Part shown: one piece after another, positions 16,852 through 27,300 of the stretch
Layout of the letters: each line of letters begins with the position of its first letter
How positions within the stretch are numbered: position 1 is the stretch's first letter
Origin: Victivallis sp. Marseille-Q1083
Lineage (GTDB): Bacteria > Verrucomicrobiota > Lentisphaeria > Victivallales > Victivallaceae
Length of the DNA: 64,000 nucleotides
Direction: 5' to 3'
Assembly (NCBI RefSeq): GCF_903645315.1
Contig: NZ_CAHJXL010000001.1
Location: 930,001-994,000, forward strand
The notes under the pieces: generated by a model
What the model was told of the DNA's origin: nothing
Databases searched by the model: none
The model's input: the letters and a program-made list of their open reading frames with translations, nothing else
Program-made: the position numbers and the translations under genes

Positions 16852-18006
16852 ATGGCAAAAGACTATTATGAAATTCTCGGGGTCGCCAAGACGGCGACAC
16901 CGGAAGAAATCAAGAAAGCCTATCGCAAACTGGCGGTAAAATATCATCCGGACAAAAATCCGGGCGATAAATCGGCGGAAGAAAAATTCAAAGAGGTGTC
17001 GCAGGCGTACGAAGTGCTCAGCGACGCCGGCAAACGTGCCCAGTACGATCAGTTCGGTCACGAGGCGTACACCTCCAGCGGTGGCCACGGTCCGGGCGGC
17101 GGTTATTCCGGCGCCGATCCATTCGATATCTTCAGCCAGGTATTCGGCGGCGGAGGTGGTGGATTCAATTTCGAAGACCTCTTCGGCGGCGGCGGTCACA
17201 GCCGGCGGCGGCAATCGCCGAACGGCGCGGTGGACGGGGCCGATTTGCGCTACGATATGGAAATCAATTTCGAAGACGCCGTTTACGGTGCCGACCGCAA
17301 GATCGTCATTCCGCGCCTGGTCGGGTGCGATGCCTGCAACGGCAGCGGCTGCGAACCGGGTTCCGGCCGCAAAACCTGCCCGAAATGCGGCGGTTCCGGC
17401 CAGGTTGCGATGTCCCAGGGCTTCTTCAGCATCCGACAGGCCTGCCCGACCTGCCGGGGCACCGGCCAGATCGTCGAAAAACCGTGCAAGAAGTGCCGCG
17501 GAGAAGGCCGGGTGCGGGTGGAAAAAACCCTGCAGATCCATATTCCGCCGGGGGTGGACACCGGTTCCCGGCTGCGGGTGGCCGGAGAAGGAGAAAGCGG
17601 CGTGCGTGGCGGCCGTAACGGCGATTTGTACGTGGTCATCCATGTCCGGGCCCATGAAATTTTTCATCGCGAAGGCAACGATGTCATCTGCGAACTGCCG
17701 GTCAGCTATTCGGTCGCGACGCTTGGCGGCGTCGTCGAAGTGCCAACCGTCTCCGGGGTCGCCAAAATGAAAGTGCCGGCCGGCACCCAGACCGGAACGA
17801 TTCTGCGGATGCGCGGCAAAGGAATGCCGGCGCTGCGCGGCGGGGTGCGCGGCGACATGCACGTCCGCATTTTCGTCGAAGTGCCGGCCGGATTGAACCG
17901 GGAACAGCAACAGTTGCTCGAACAATTCGAGGCATCGCTGAAAGCGGACAAAAATTATCCGCTGAAGAGTGAATTTCTGAATAAGGCCAAACGTTTCATG
18001 ACTTGA
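16852..18006 (+). CDS. dnaJ: Chaperone protein DnaJ
   Basis: DnaJ delivers clients to DnaK and stimulates its ATPase. The 384-residue protein has the full class I layout: J domain with [10 protein letters not shown] (HPD at about residues 32-34), a Gly/Phe region (~75-135), four CxxCxGxG zinc-finger repeats ([32 protein letters not shown]; ~160-225) and the C-terminal substrate-binding domains. Start preceded by GAGGTGAAAA. 17 bases after grpE, clearly cotranscribed. Confidence 0.97.
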   Translation: MAKDYYEILGVAKTATPEEIKKAYRKLAVKYHPDKNPGDKSAEEKFKEVSQAYEVLSDAGKRAQYDQFGHEAYTSSGGHGPGGGYSGADPFDIFSQVFGGGGGGFNFEDLFGGGGHSRRRQSPNGAVDGADLRYDMEINFEDAVYGADRKIVIPRLVGCDACNGSGCEPGSGRKTCPKCGGSGQVAMSQGFFSIRQACPTCRGTGQIVEKPCKKCRGEGRVRVEKTLQIHIPPGVDTGSRLRVAGEGESGVRGGRNGDLYVVIHVRAHEIFHREGNDVICELPVSYSVATLGGVVEVPTVSGVAKMKVPAGTQTGTILRMRGKGMPALRGGVRGDMHVRIFVEVPAGLNREQQQLLEQFEASLKADKNYPLKSEFLNKAKRFMT

Positions 18007-18055
18007 CTGACCGGTTGGTGGTCACGGCTCCGGAACGGGTATTTGAGGTATTTTC

Positions 18056-18526
18056 ATGGCAGATAAAAAAATGAAAGAGCATGGCAATGTGCTGGCGGAC
18101 AACCGCAAGGCGTTGCATGATTACTCGGTGCTGGAGCGTTGCGAGGCCGGCGTGGAGCTGGTCGGTACGGAAGTCAAGAGCTGCCGGGCCAGGGCGATCG
18201 CCCTGGCGGATGCGTTCGTGCGGCTGGAACGGGGACAGGCGTTCCTCGAAAACGTCCATATCGCCGTTTACGATCACGGCAACCGTTTCAACCATGCGCC
18301 GAAACAGAAGCGGCGGCTGCTGCTGCATAAAAAGGAAATTTTGAAACTGTCGCAGCAGGTGCGGGAGCGCGGCTTGACCGTCGTGCCGTTGAAATTCCTG
18401 TTGAAAGGCGGGTTGGTCAAAGTGGAGCTCGGCCTTTGCAAAGGCAAGACGCACGAAGATAAACGCCAGACGCTGCGTGAACGGCAGGATGATCTCGACG
18501 CCCGCCGGGCGATGCGGGAACATTGA
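18056..18526 (+). CDS. smpB: SsrA-binding protein SmpB
   Basis: SmpB accompanies tmRNA in trans-translation of stalled ribosomes. The 156-residue basic protein has the conserved start NVLADNRKALHDYSVLERCEAGVELVGTEVKS (residues ~10-40), the KRRLLLHKKEI region, and the C-terminal Lys/Arg-rich tail HEDKRQTLRERQDD that enters the mRNA channel. 49 bases after dnaJ. No tmRNA gene was recognised in the window. Confidence 0.96.
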   Translation: MADKKMKEHGNVLADNRKALHDYSVLERCEAGVELVGTEVKSCRARAIALADAFVRLERGQAFLENVHIAVYDHGNRFNHAPKQKRRLLLHKKEILKLSQQVRERGLTVVPLKFLLKGGLVKVELGLCKGKTHEDKRQTLRERQDDLDARRAMREH

Positions 18527-18855
18527 GTCCAAGCTTTTCAAAAAAGACAAACGTTCCAGGGCGTCCCCGGACGCAGTCCAGCGGGCCGAATCCGCTGGTC
18601 GCCCGGCTCCAACGGGTGAAGTTAACTCCAGCAAGCGCCGGTATTTCCGGCGCTTACCTCAAACAACTGGCTGGTCGCCGCAGCGACACTGGCCTTCACT
18701 GTCCGTTCCGGCAATTTCATCCTGTTGGCGGCACCGGCCCGCATCACCATCTTCCGGGGAAAAGAAGCGGCCGCCGGCATGCGGCACCCGATTGACGCAG
18801 GGCGCCACATCCTGCCGAGCACCTTCGATTGCTTCCGGTAAATGTTCCATTGAGC
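18527..18855. other. Non-coding stretch after smpB with three strong hairpins
   Basis: No convincing gene. Three consecutive perfect stem-loops occur: GCGTC/GACGC at 18561-18574, CCAGCGG/CCGCTGG at 18578-18598 and AAGCGCCGG/CCGGCGCTT at 18633-18655. None is followed by a T-run. The second looks superficially like a tRNA T-arm, but no tRNA or tmRNA folds around it. Confidence 0.5.
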
Positions 18856-18884
18856 TTGACAGATCACCCGATGACGGTTATATT
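18856..18884 (+). promoter_or_regulatory. Near-consensus sigma-70 promoter of the DUF134-mrp operon
   Basis: TTGACA (18856-18861), exactly 17 bases, TATATT (18879-18884), about 30 bases before the first gene. The 3' part of the -10 box lies inside the palindrome at 18882-18903. Confidence 0.8.
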
Positions 18885-18903
18885 ATGTGCATATGCACAT
18901 AAT
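18882..18903. promoter_or_regulatory. Perfect 22-bp palindrome overlapping the -10 box, probable operator
   Basis: Half-site ATTATGTGCAT (18882-18892) is exactly mirrored by ATGCACATAAT (18893-18903). It covers the end of the -10 box and the likely transcription start and ends 13 bases before the ATG of the DUF134 gene, a position expected for repression. The HTH protein it precedes is the obvious candidate ligand (inference). Confidence 0.7.
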
Positions 18904-18916
18904 GTAGGAATTAACG

Positions 18917-19654
18917 ATGGCGCGTTGCCGAAAAGAACGTCAAATTTGTCTTGAAGTTCCCTGCCGCTGCTTCCGGACCGAAACCGAGGCACTCCCGGTC
19001 GAACTGCAACTGGAAGAGCTGGAAACGCTGCGCCTGGTCGATCTGGAAAATTTCGACCAGAGCACCGCGGCGGAGCGGATGGGCATTTCCCGGGGAACTT
19101 TGCAGCGCATCCTGTACCAGGCGCACCGCAAGGTCGCCCGGGCGCTGGTTTTCGGTCAAACCATCGTTATCGCCGAACAAGCGGCAGTCAACCGGCCAGC
19201 CGCTTGCCGGCGGCAGCAACGCTGCCGGCATTGTTGCTGTACAACAACCATCATGGAGGATCAATCGATGATCATTGCAGTCACCTGTCAGGACAACCAG
19301 GTTTTTCAACACTTCGGCCATACGCCGGCATTCGCGGTTTATGAAGTTGCCGACGGCAAAGTCGTGCAAAAACAACTGCTTTCGACCGGCGACAGCGGCC
19401 ACAGCGCACTGGCCGGCGTTCTGGCCGACCGCGGCGTCAACGTGCTGTTGTGCGGCGGCATCGGCGCCGGCGCTCAACAGATGCTGGCGGCAGCCGGCAT
19501 CAAACTGGTCGGCGGCGTCAGCGGCGACGTCGACGCCGCACTGGAGGCATATTTGAACGGAACGCTGGCGGCCGACCCGAATTTCAGCTGTCAACACCAC
19601 CATCATGACGGCGAAGCCGAACACGAACACCATTGCCACTGCGGCAATCATTAA
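18917..19654 (+). CDS. DUF134 HTH protein fused to NifX/NifB-like cluster-binding domain
   Basis: The 245-residue product joins two domains. Residues ~1-85 are a DUF134 HTH domain (EELETLRLVDLENFDQSTAAERMGISRGTLQRILYQAHRKVARAL) with a Cys-rich follow-on (RCRHCCC). Residues ~118-215 match the dinitrogenase iron-molybdenum cofactor-binding family (MIIAVTCQDNQVFQHFGHTPAFAVYEV... LLCGGIGAGAQQMLAAAGIKLVGGVSGD). A metal-binding tail rich in His/Cys follows (HHHHDG...HEHHCHCGNH). The join has an ideal internal start: ATG 19268 after GGAGGATCAATCG, so the second domain may also be made alone. With the Mrp ATPase next to it, a role in sensing or handling iron-sulfur or other metal clusters is likely; the substrate is unknown. 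Confidence 0.85.
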   Translation: MARCRKERQICLEVPCRCFRTETEALPVELQLEELETLRLVDLENFDQSTAAERMGISRGTLQRILYQAHRKVARALVFGQTIVIAEQAAVNRPAACRRQQRCRHCCCTTTIMEDQSMIIAVTCQDNQVFQHFGHTPAFAVYEVADGKVVQKQLLSTGDSGHSALAGVLADRGVNVLLCGGIGAGAQQMLAAAGIKLVGGVSGDVDAALEAYLNGTLAADPNFSCQHHHHDGEAEHEHHCHCGNH

Positions 19655-19672
19655 ACCGAAAGGAAAACGATC

Positions 19673-20509
19673 ATGAGTGAAGCCTGCTCCGGCAGTTGCG
19701 GCAGTTGCGCCTCGGGAAGCAATTGCAATGAGAAATTGAACCGCCGGCTCGATGCGGTCAAACACAAACTGCTGGTGATGTCCGGCAAAGGCGGCGTCGG
19801 CAAAAGCACCGTCGCCGCGGCACTGGCGGTGACGCTGGCCCGGCAGGGACTGAAAGTCGGACTGCTCGACGTCGACTTTCACGGGCCTTCCCAGCCGACA
19901 CTGTTCAACCTGCAGCATCTGCGGCTGGAAGCCGGTCCGGACGGCGTCATTCCGGCCGAAGCCGGCGGCATTCAACTGGTCTCGCTCGGCTTGCTGCTGG
20001 AAAACAACGATCAGGCGGTCATCTGGCGCGGCCCGGCCAAGATGAGCGTGCTCAAGGAGTTGTTGGAAGAGAGCAATTTCGGCGAACTGGATTATCTGGT
20101 GCTGGATTTTCCGCCCGGCACCGGCGATGAGGTCCTCTCCGCCTGCCAACTGATTCCCGGCGACAAACAGGCGCTGGTCGTCACCACGCCGCAGGAAGTT
20201 TCGCTGGCCGACTGCCGGAAGTGCCTCGACTTCTGCCGGCAACTGGAAGTGCCGGTCGCCGGCATCGTCGAGAATATGGCCGGCTACGTCTGTCCGGGCT
20301 GCGGGGCGCGCCACGCACTGTTTTCCAGCGGCGGCGGCGCGGCGCTGGCCAGCCAGGCGCAAGTGCCGTTGCTGGCCAGCCTGCCGCTGGACCCGCAATT
20401 CCTGCAGGCCTGCGACCACGGCAATCTGCCGGAAGGCCTGGCGGCTTCGACCCCGATCCGGGAAGGCTTGGAACAGGCGGTCGGCGCGCTGCGGAATGGA
20501 ACGCGATAA
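19673..20509 (+). CDS. Mrp/NBP35-family iron-sulfur cluster carrier ATPase
   Basis: P-loop ATPase of the Mrp/NBP35 family, which bind and transfer Fe-S clusters. The 278-residue protein has a Cys-rich N-terminus (CSGSCGSCASGSNC), a deviant Walker A SGKGGVGKSTVAAAL at about residues 38-52, DVDFHGPSQP (switch I), LDFPPGTGDE (switch II/Walker B) and the dimer-interface CxxC in GYVCPGCGARHALFSSGGG. Start after AAAGGAAAACGATC. 18 bases behind the DUF134-NifX gene, an arrangement typical of anaerobes. Confidence 0.92.
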   Translation: MSEACSGSCGSCASGSNCNEKLNRRLDAVKHKLLVMSGKGGVGKSTVAAALAVTLARQGLKVGLLDVDFHGPSQPTLFNLQHLRLEAGPDGVIPAEAGGIQLVSLGLLLENNDQAVIWRGPAKMSVLKELLEESNFGELDYLVLDFPPGTGDEVLSACQLIPGDKQALVVTTPQEVSLADCRKCLDFCRQLEVPVAGIVENMAGYVCPGCGARHALFSSGGGAALASQAQVPLLASLPLDPQFLQACDHGNLPEGLAASTPIREGLEQAVGALRNGTR

Positions 20510-20511
20510 AA

Positions 20512-21135
20512 TTGGCGGCGTTGAAACATTTGACCTTCATCCGGCACGGCGCGCTGCCGGAAGCGTTTGCCGACTGTTTCGCCGGCCGGCGGGATGTGCC
20601 GCTCAGTCCGGAGGGAGAAAAGGAAGCGGCGGCGCTGGGCAATTACCTGGCTTCCCGCCGCTTTGACCGCATCTATTCCGGCACGCTGCGCCGGGTGGTC
20701 GATACCCGGTGCCTGGCCGGGCGCCGGGCGCCGTTCCTGACGGACGCGGTCAGCGACACCCGGCTCGATGAACTGGATTTCGGCGACTGGAGCCTGCGGC
20801 CCTTCGCCGAACTGCGGCAGGCGTGTCCGGCCGAATTCGCGGCCTGGAATCTCGGCAATGCCGCTTTCCAGTTTCCGAATGGCGAAAGGATCGGTGATTT
20901 CATCCGCCGTACCCGTGCCTTCCTGGCGGAACTGCAAACCGGGTCTGCCGAAACGGTCGCCGTCTTCTCCCACGGCGGCGTCATCATGTCGCTGCTGGCC
21001 GACCTGGTCGGTTTGCCGCGCTCGCAGGCGTTTTCGCTGTGGGTGCCGCGCGGCGGGCTGGCGGAACTCAGGATCCGGGCGGACGGCGGCGGACAATTAT
21101 TAAAACTGGTGCGGCCGGCCGAATTTCTCACCTGA
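20512..21135 (+). CDS. Histidine phosphatase family protein (PGAM/alpha-ribazole-phosphatase-like)
   Basis: Phosphotransferase-type phosphatase of the RHG superfamily. Motifs: FIRHG (catalytic His) at the N-terminus, LSPEGEKEAAALGNYLASRRFDRIYSGTLRR, ELDFGDW, and the second His in VFSHGGVIMSLL. About 207 residues from TTG 20512, which lies just after the mrp stop; TTG 20521 is equally possible. There is no ATG near the correct N-terminus and the longer upstream frame is inside mrp. The layout resembles CobC-type phosphatases, but there are no cobalamin genes nearby, so the substrate is open. Confidence 0.85.
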   Translation: MAALKHLTFIRHGALPEAFADCFAGRRDVPLSPEGEKEAAALGNYLASRRFDRIYSGTLRRVVDTRCLAGRRAPFLTDAVSDTRLDELDFGDWSLRPFAELRQACPAEFAAWNLGNAAFQFPNGERIGDFIRRTRAFLAELQTGSAETVAVFSHGGVIMSLLADLVGLPRSQAFSLWVPRGGLAELRIRADGGGQLLKLVRPAEFLT

Positions 21136-21145
21136 CTTCCGGTTG

Positions 21146-21179
21146 CGGAAAATATTTAAATATTTTTTCCGTTTTTTTC
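21146..21179 (+). terminator. Rho-independent terminator after the histidine phosphatase
   Basis: CGGAAAATAT pairs with ATATTTTTTCCG (21146-21171, one bulge) and a run of seven T follows. Confidence 0.75.
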
Positions 21180-21190
21180 TCGATTGCCTA

Positions 21191-21219
21191 TTGCCTTTTT
21201 GAGAAAATTTTGCTATACT
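21191..21219 (+). promoter_or_regulatory. Promoter of the LacI-family regulator gene
   Basis: TTGCCT (21191-21196), 17 bases, TATACT (21214-21219). The operator at 21221-21240 starts two bases after the -10 box. Confidence 0.75.
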
Positions 21220-21220
21220 T

Positions 21221-21240
21221 TTAATAACGCGCTCTATTAA
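21221..21240. promoter_or_regulatory. LacI-type operator, copy 1
   Basis: TTAATAACGCGCTCTATTAA, an imperfect palindrome centred on GCGC, located across the transcription start of the regulator gene. An identical 20-base copy lies at 22323-22342. Identity between the two sites flanking the regulator gene strongly implies autoregulation plus control of the downstream genes. Confidence 0.8.
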
Positions 21241-21286
21241 GAGTTCCACGAATCGGGCAATTGAACAATAATAAATTGGAATTCAA

Positions 21287-22306
21287 ATGGTTACCATGTC
21301 AGACATCGCCAAAGCCGTCGGCGTCAGCCGTTCGACGGTGTCCTTTGCTCTGAGCGACAAAAAATATTCCAATGTTCAAATTCCGGAAAATACCCGGCAG
21401 CGCATCCGCGAAACCGCCGTCAAAATGGGATTTCAGCGCAATGTGCATGCCGAATACCTCAGCCGCGGCCAGACGCCGACCATCGGCGTCTTCCTGCCGA
21501 ACATCAACGACCGGCTGATCGCCGACCTGGTCATCGGCCTGTCCCGGAAAATCGCCAACAGCGGTTTTCCGCTCGAATTTCACTTCGATTTGAGCGCCAC
21601 GCCGGAACGCTGCGTCACCGACGCCTACTCCGCCTACAGCAAATTCATCGAAAAAGCGCTGCGCGAACATCGCTGCGGGCTGATCACCTATCGCTATTTC
21701 TATTACGATCCGCAAATTGTCAAATTGATCGAGGAGTTCCAGAAACAAGGCGGCAAGATGCTGATGATCAATTCATTCGGCCACTTCCCGGAGGTACCGA
21801 GCGTCTGCATCGACGACGCCCGGGGAGGCGAGCTGGCGGCACGTCACCTGCTGGAAAAGAATTGCGATCACTTCATCTACTGCGATCCGACCGATGAACC
21901 GCGCAGCGCCGGCTTCATCGAAGCGCTGAGCACTGCCGGCCGGCGGCGGCAATTGAAGATCTTCGAGCAGCGCGATTATACCGCGGCGGTATTGACCTAC
22001 CTGCTTTCGCTGCCTCGTTCGGCGCGTCCCGGCATCTTCATGCCGAGCGACGTCGACGCCATCCGTTTCCTCTCCGCCGCCCGCGAACGCGGTTTGGAAG
22101 TGCGCAAGGACTTCCTGCTGATCGGCTATGACGGCCAGTTGCTGACCGACATGCTGGCGACGCCGTTGAGCACCATCTTCCAACCATTCCTGGAGCTGGG
22201 GGAAAAGGCGGCGGAAACGATATTGCAATTGATTGAAGGAAAAAGTGTTAAAAACAGCCTGATCGAGCCGTACCTCATCGAGCGGGACAGCAGTCGGCCG
22301 TTGTAA
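21287..22306 (+). CDS. LacI-family transcriptional regulator of the glycan locus
   Basis: The 339-residue protein starts with a LacI HTH (TMSDIAKAVGVSRSTVSFALSDKKYSNVQIPENTRQRI, residues ~3-42), followed by a periplasmic-binding-protein-like sensor domain (TIGVFLPNINDRLIADLVIGL ... FLLIGYDGQLLTDMLATPLSTIFQP). Effector unknown; the neighbours suggest a sugar released by the locus. Start ATG 21287 (a second ATG at 21296). The gene is bracketed by two copies of one operator, so it very likely represses itself and the operon starting at 22375. Confidence 0.93.
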   Translation: MVTMSDIAKAVGVSRSTVSFALSDKKYSNVQIPENTRQRIRETAVKMGFQRNVHAEYLSRGQTPTIGVFLPNINDRLIADLVIGLSRKIANSGFPLEFHFDLSATPERCVTDAYSAYSKFIEKALREHRCGLITYRYFYYDPQIVKLIEEFQKQGGKMLMINSFGHFPEVPSVCIDDARGGELAARHLLEKNCDHFIYCDPTDEPRSAGFIEALSTAGRRRQLKIFEQRDYTAAVLTYLLSLPRSARPGIFMPSDVDAIRFLSAARERGLEVRKDFLLIGYDGQLLTDMLATPLSTIFQPFLELGEKAAETILQLIEGKSVKNSLIEPYLIERDSSRPL

Positions 22307-22329
22307 AGTTTTTTTTCGCATTTTAATAA
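22301..22329 (+). promoter_or_regulatory. Probable promoter of the barrel-pseudopilin operon
   Basis: TTGTAA (22301-22306, containing the regulator's stop codon), 17 bases, TAATAA (22324-22329). The -10 box lies within the second operator. Confidence 0.6.
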
Positions 22330-22342
22330 CGCGCTCTATTAA
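22323..22342. promoter_or_regulatory. LacI-type operator, copy 2
   Basis: TTAATAACGCGCTCTATTAA, identical over 20 bases to the site at 21221-21240. It overlaps the -10 box of the promoter at 22301-22329 and lies 33 bases before the next gene. Confidence 0.8.
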
Positions 22343-22374
22343 AAAAGTTTCAGTCATTTCAACCAAGGTGAAGC

Positions 22375-23612
22375 ATGAGTAAAACAGAAGCCATTCAACC
22401 AGCGCTTGAGGCCAATTTCCGGTGGTTCGAACGCTCCGGCATCATGGATCCGCCGGACGGCAGTTGGGGTGTCGCCGAACGCATCCTGCTGACCAGAAAC
22501 AACACGGCGCTCAGCAAGACGCTGCAGGAATTTCCGGCCCGGCGCAATTTCGGCGATTATCTGGCCATCGAGCACCGCCGCCCGGACTGCAATTTCCAGA
22601 CGGCGCTGGCCTACGCGCTCGACGGCGTTTTCGGCGATCATCCGGAACGCCTGAAAACCGCCGAGGAGCTGCTGACGTTTCTCTACTGCCGGACCGCGGC
22701 GCGCAACACCCATTCGCCGGCCTTCCCGTACGGCACCTGGCGCTGGTCGGACGACCGTTGGAACGTGCCGGTCTGGTACGACGACAACTCCTGGTGCACG
22801 TTGATCCCCATTCTGCTGGCCAACCTGGTGCCGGAATGGGATGAGAAATTCCAACTGAAGGAAAGCGCCGCCGTCACCGCCCATGAACTCTACCGGGCAA
22901 TGATTCTGGCCGAAGACCGGTTCGGCAATTTCGCCCGGGCGGAATTCGTCCCGTTGTGGAACGGCTTCCCGCAGAAACCGCATTTCGGTTCGCTGGCCTG
23001 CATGGCGCTGGCCGCGGTAATGCTGCAGAACCCGCGCGACGATTACCGGCACTTGATCGAGAGTTACCACCGTTTCCTCGAACGCGACTACGGCGGCCTG
23101 AACACCAGCGAATGCTCTTACGCGCTGATCGGCGCAACCCTGAGCGCCGCCGCCGGCTGCGATACGCTGGATTTCGCCCGCCGCACCGCCAGAATGCTGC
23201 TGGGCCACGTCGTCGAAGCGACCGGCAATCTGCCGAGCGAGAACGGCCGGGAAGCGCCGGTCGGCAAACATCTGGTCGATTTGATCTACACATTCAACTG
23301 GGCGGTGCTGGGCTTCCAGATGCTCCAGACGCTCGAACCGGCGCCGGAGTATCAGCAGTTTCTCGACCGTTCCGTCGCTTTGCTGCTGGAAATTCAGGAC
23401 CATACCGATTGTCCCGGCCTCAACGGCTGCTGGCGCGGCATGTTCGATCTTGAACAGCGCGCCTACGGCGGCGGCGACTGCTACGAAGGGGGAGCCAACA
23501 GCATCTATTCCGGCTGGACCAACGCGCCACTGAATTGCTTTTTGAATTTGTATCGGCAAAATAGTTCGTTTGTTTCCCTGGCTAACAAAACTTTATTCCA
23601 AGGAGTAAAAAA

Positions 23613-23616
<4 letters not shown>
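22375..23616 (+). CDS. Stand-alone alpha/alpha-barrel protein, candidate glycosidase or lyase
   Basis: The 413-residue protein has no signal peptide, so it should be cytoplasmic. Its helical-repeat pattern suggests a six-hairpin alpha/alpha barrel, the fold of many glycan hydrolases, lyases and epimerases. I do not recognise a named family. A signature near residues 335-390 (IQDHTD...L-x-GCW-x3-FDLEQ...Y-x-GWTN) recurs in both large secreted proteins downstream. So does an earlier acidic stretch ([13 protein letters not shown]...WYDDNSW here; YPQDDH there). Those Asp/Glu are candidate catalytic residues (inference). It lies directly behind operator copy 2 and its TGA overlaps the pseudopilin ATG by four bases. 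Confidence 0.8.
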
Positions 23617-24311
<695 letters not shown>

Positions 24312-24341
24312 CTGAACCATCTTCCAGTGGAGTAACCTTTC

Positions 24342-27300
24342 ATGAATCTCCTTCGTACCTCCTGCCTGGTGACCCTGAGCTGTCTGGCGCTGCGGCTGGC
24401 GGCGGCCGATCCCGTCGCCGCAACCGTCCTGCTCTGCGGCCCGCCAGATCAGATCGACGAATTCAAACGCGTTTACGATCACTGCGGCGTCAAGGTCCAC
24501 AGCCTGAACGATCCGCTCCGGCTGGCGGAATTGCCCCTTGAGCAATTCAACGCCGTGACGGTCTGCTTCGACAACCTGGCGCAGTTGACAGCGCTGCCGG
24601 CCACGGCCGGCGAGGCGCTGAAAACTTATCTGGCCGGCGGCGGCACCGTCTATCTGGAAAGTTGCGGCAACTTTCAACTGCCCGGCTGGGAATTCGGCAG
24701 TGAAAGCCTGCTGATGAAGGATGAGCGGCTGCTGGTCACCACCGATGAATGGAGCCGGAACGGCTTGCCCCCGGACACTCTGCTGGAAGAGCAGAATTCC
24801 TACCGGCAGCCGGTCGCCTGCCCCGGCGGCGATCGGCTGCTGACCTACGGCCTGTGGCTCGGCACCGGCAAATTGTATCCGATCGAGATCAAGGATTATT
24901 ATGAAATCAAACTGACGCTGCCGGAACCGGCGGCAATCAAAACGATCACTCAGTATTACGGCGGGCTGCAGCCGAATTACACGCCGGACAAAGTGGAACT
25001 GTTCCTCGGCAACAGATCGGAGGCGCAACGTTCCATCGGCGTGGTCGACAACGCCGACTTCGTCGACAACCAGTTGGTCTTCACGCTGCCGGAGCCGGTC
25101 GAAGCTCAAGTTGTCACCTTTCGCATCACCAAGCACCGGAAATCGGCGGCCACCGACTTCCTGGTGCTCAATTCGCTGCAAATCCTCGACGCCGACGGCA
25201 ACAACCTTTCCGAAGGGCTGCCTTATGAATTCATCGTCCGCGGCACTTCGCAAGGCACCCACTACGGCACATTGACCCGCAGCAAATACCCGGATTCCTA
25301 CGGTGTCGAACGGGATTATTTGCTCAGCGCCGGTCCGGCCAACCACCTCAACGAAATGGTGGCGCCCGGCCTGATCCGCGCCGCCGTCGGCAAAGGCACG
25401 CTCTATTACGCAGCGACGCCGCTGAGCCGTTTCCGGCTCGATCACTACCGGCTGACCTCGCAATGGGAAACCCTGTTCGAAGCACTCGGCTGTCAACTGC
25501 TTGGCCCGGCATTGCAGAAGCAGGCGGAAGCGAAATTCCTGCCGATGACGGCCCGCACCCGGCCGCGCCGCTGGACGCGGCCCGGCGAGACGATCACACT
25601 GCTAATCGACGCTCCGGCCTCTGCCGCCGTCACCATCGACGCTCCGTGGCAATTCACCGAACAAGCGCCGCGCGACGACGGCACCAGGGTGTTCACCGCC
25701 GCGGCAGCGGAAGCCGGCGACGGCCTTATCCGGGTCAAGGCAGCCGACGGCGGGAGCTGGCGGATGCGGGAACTGCCCTATTCAGTGGCCAGCCGCGCCG
25801 CTTATTACCGGCGGGTGCTCGACCGCAATATGCAGTGGTATCTCCAAGCCGGCGTCCTGCCGGCTCCGGACGGCAGCGAAGGAATCGACAACACCATTGA
25901 AATCGGCGCCTTCCGCGGCGGAGACGCCGAATACATCGGCGCCCAGCGGATCGACACCCAACTATTTTCCGCCAAAGCATTTTACCTGTATTATCTGTTG
26001 AACGGCGACCCAAGCTGGCGCGACCGGGCGCTGACGCTGGCCGACCGGGTGCTGAAGTTGCAGAATCTCGACCCCCGATCGGCCACCTACGGCGTCTGGC
26101 CGTGGCTGGTCGAGAACAACGACGGCTTTTATCCGCAGGACGACCACACCCGGATCATCGAAACCTACATTTTCCTTTTCGGCCAGACCGGCAATCGCGA
26201 TTATCTGGCCGCCGCTTTACGGGCGATCGAACTGATCAACGACCTGGCCGGCGAGGACGGCAGCGTAGCCTGCTGGTGCACCTTTCCGGACCTGATCGAG
26301 CAGATCGGCCGCACCGGCATCCGGGAAATTTATGAAACCAACTGCGTCTACTGGAGCCTTTACCGGCTGGACGCCGGTTATCGCGGCACCGCCGATCCGC
26401 TCTACCTGAACCACCTGGACACGCTGCTGCGCTGTTACCTGCCCTATCCCGGCCCGGGCTGGGAGAACCTGGGCACAATGGGTCTGGCGGTCGCCGCCAA
26501 ATACGCGAACCGCCTGACGCCGGAATTGCAGCAGGAGCTGCAGAACCGCATCCGGGCGCTCTGCCTGCCCTATCTGACCGATCCGGACGTCCAGGAGTAC
26601 GGTTCCTTCCGCCAGAGTCACGACCTGGCCGGCGGCGATCTCGACCGGGTGTTCTACAACGATTCGACGATGCACACGCTGGCCGGCGAACCGATCTCCG
26701 ATCTGCTGTATTCGGTCAGCAGCGAAGCCTACTGGCTGCTGGCGCTGCTGCGCAACGCCGACACTCCGGAGCTGCGGCAGGCAACGTTGAGCGTACTCGA
26801 CTACCTGGCCGGCATCCAGTGCGAAGACGCCGATCCGCGCCTCGACGGCTGCTGGATGCGCGGTTACGATTTCGAGCACGACGAATACTACGGCACCCGC
26901 TACGATCCGAATTACGGCGCCTATCACGCCTACGTCGGCTGGACCAACACCCGGATCGCCGCGGCGCTGGCCTGCTATCTGCTGGATTTGAATCCGCTGG
27001 CCGATTACTGCGACAAACCGGACGCCGAGGCGGCGCTGCTGGACGACATTCGGAAAACCGGGCAATTCACCTACTTCCGGGAAAAAAATGAGCTGGCCGG
27101 CGTGCAATTCCACTGCGCAGCGCCGCCGACGCTCGGTTCCGCCACGGTCGCCACACTGACCGACGGCGTCATTGAAGGGGTCGTTTCCGATCAGTTATCC
27201 GCCGGCTGGCAATTGAATCCGGCCACAACCGAACAGACGCTGACGCTGGAATGCGACCTGCCCGAACAACCGGAAGCCAATTATTTCAGCATCCGGCTCG

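Noticed and set aside
18578-18598. Stem-loop resembling a tRNA T-arm after smpB, possible tmRNA end
   Set aside because: Loop reads GCCGAAT rather than TTCAAAT-type, no acceptor stem or CCA follows, and no tag-coding part is seen.
18622-18867. Minus-strand frame ending in SAGNTGA, a match to a PlsX motif, near fatty-acid genes
   Set aside because: Only this short motif matches, it falls within a GC-rich hairpin, there is no ribosome site, and the rest of the frame does not look like PlsX.
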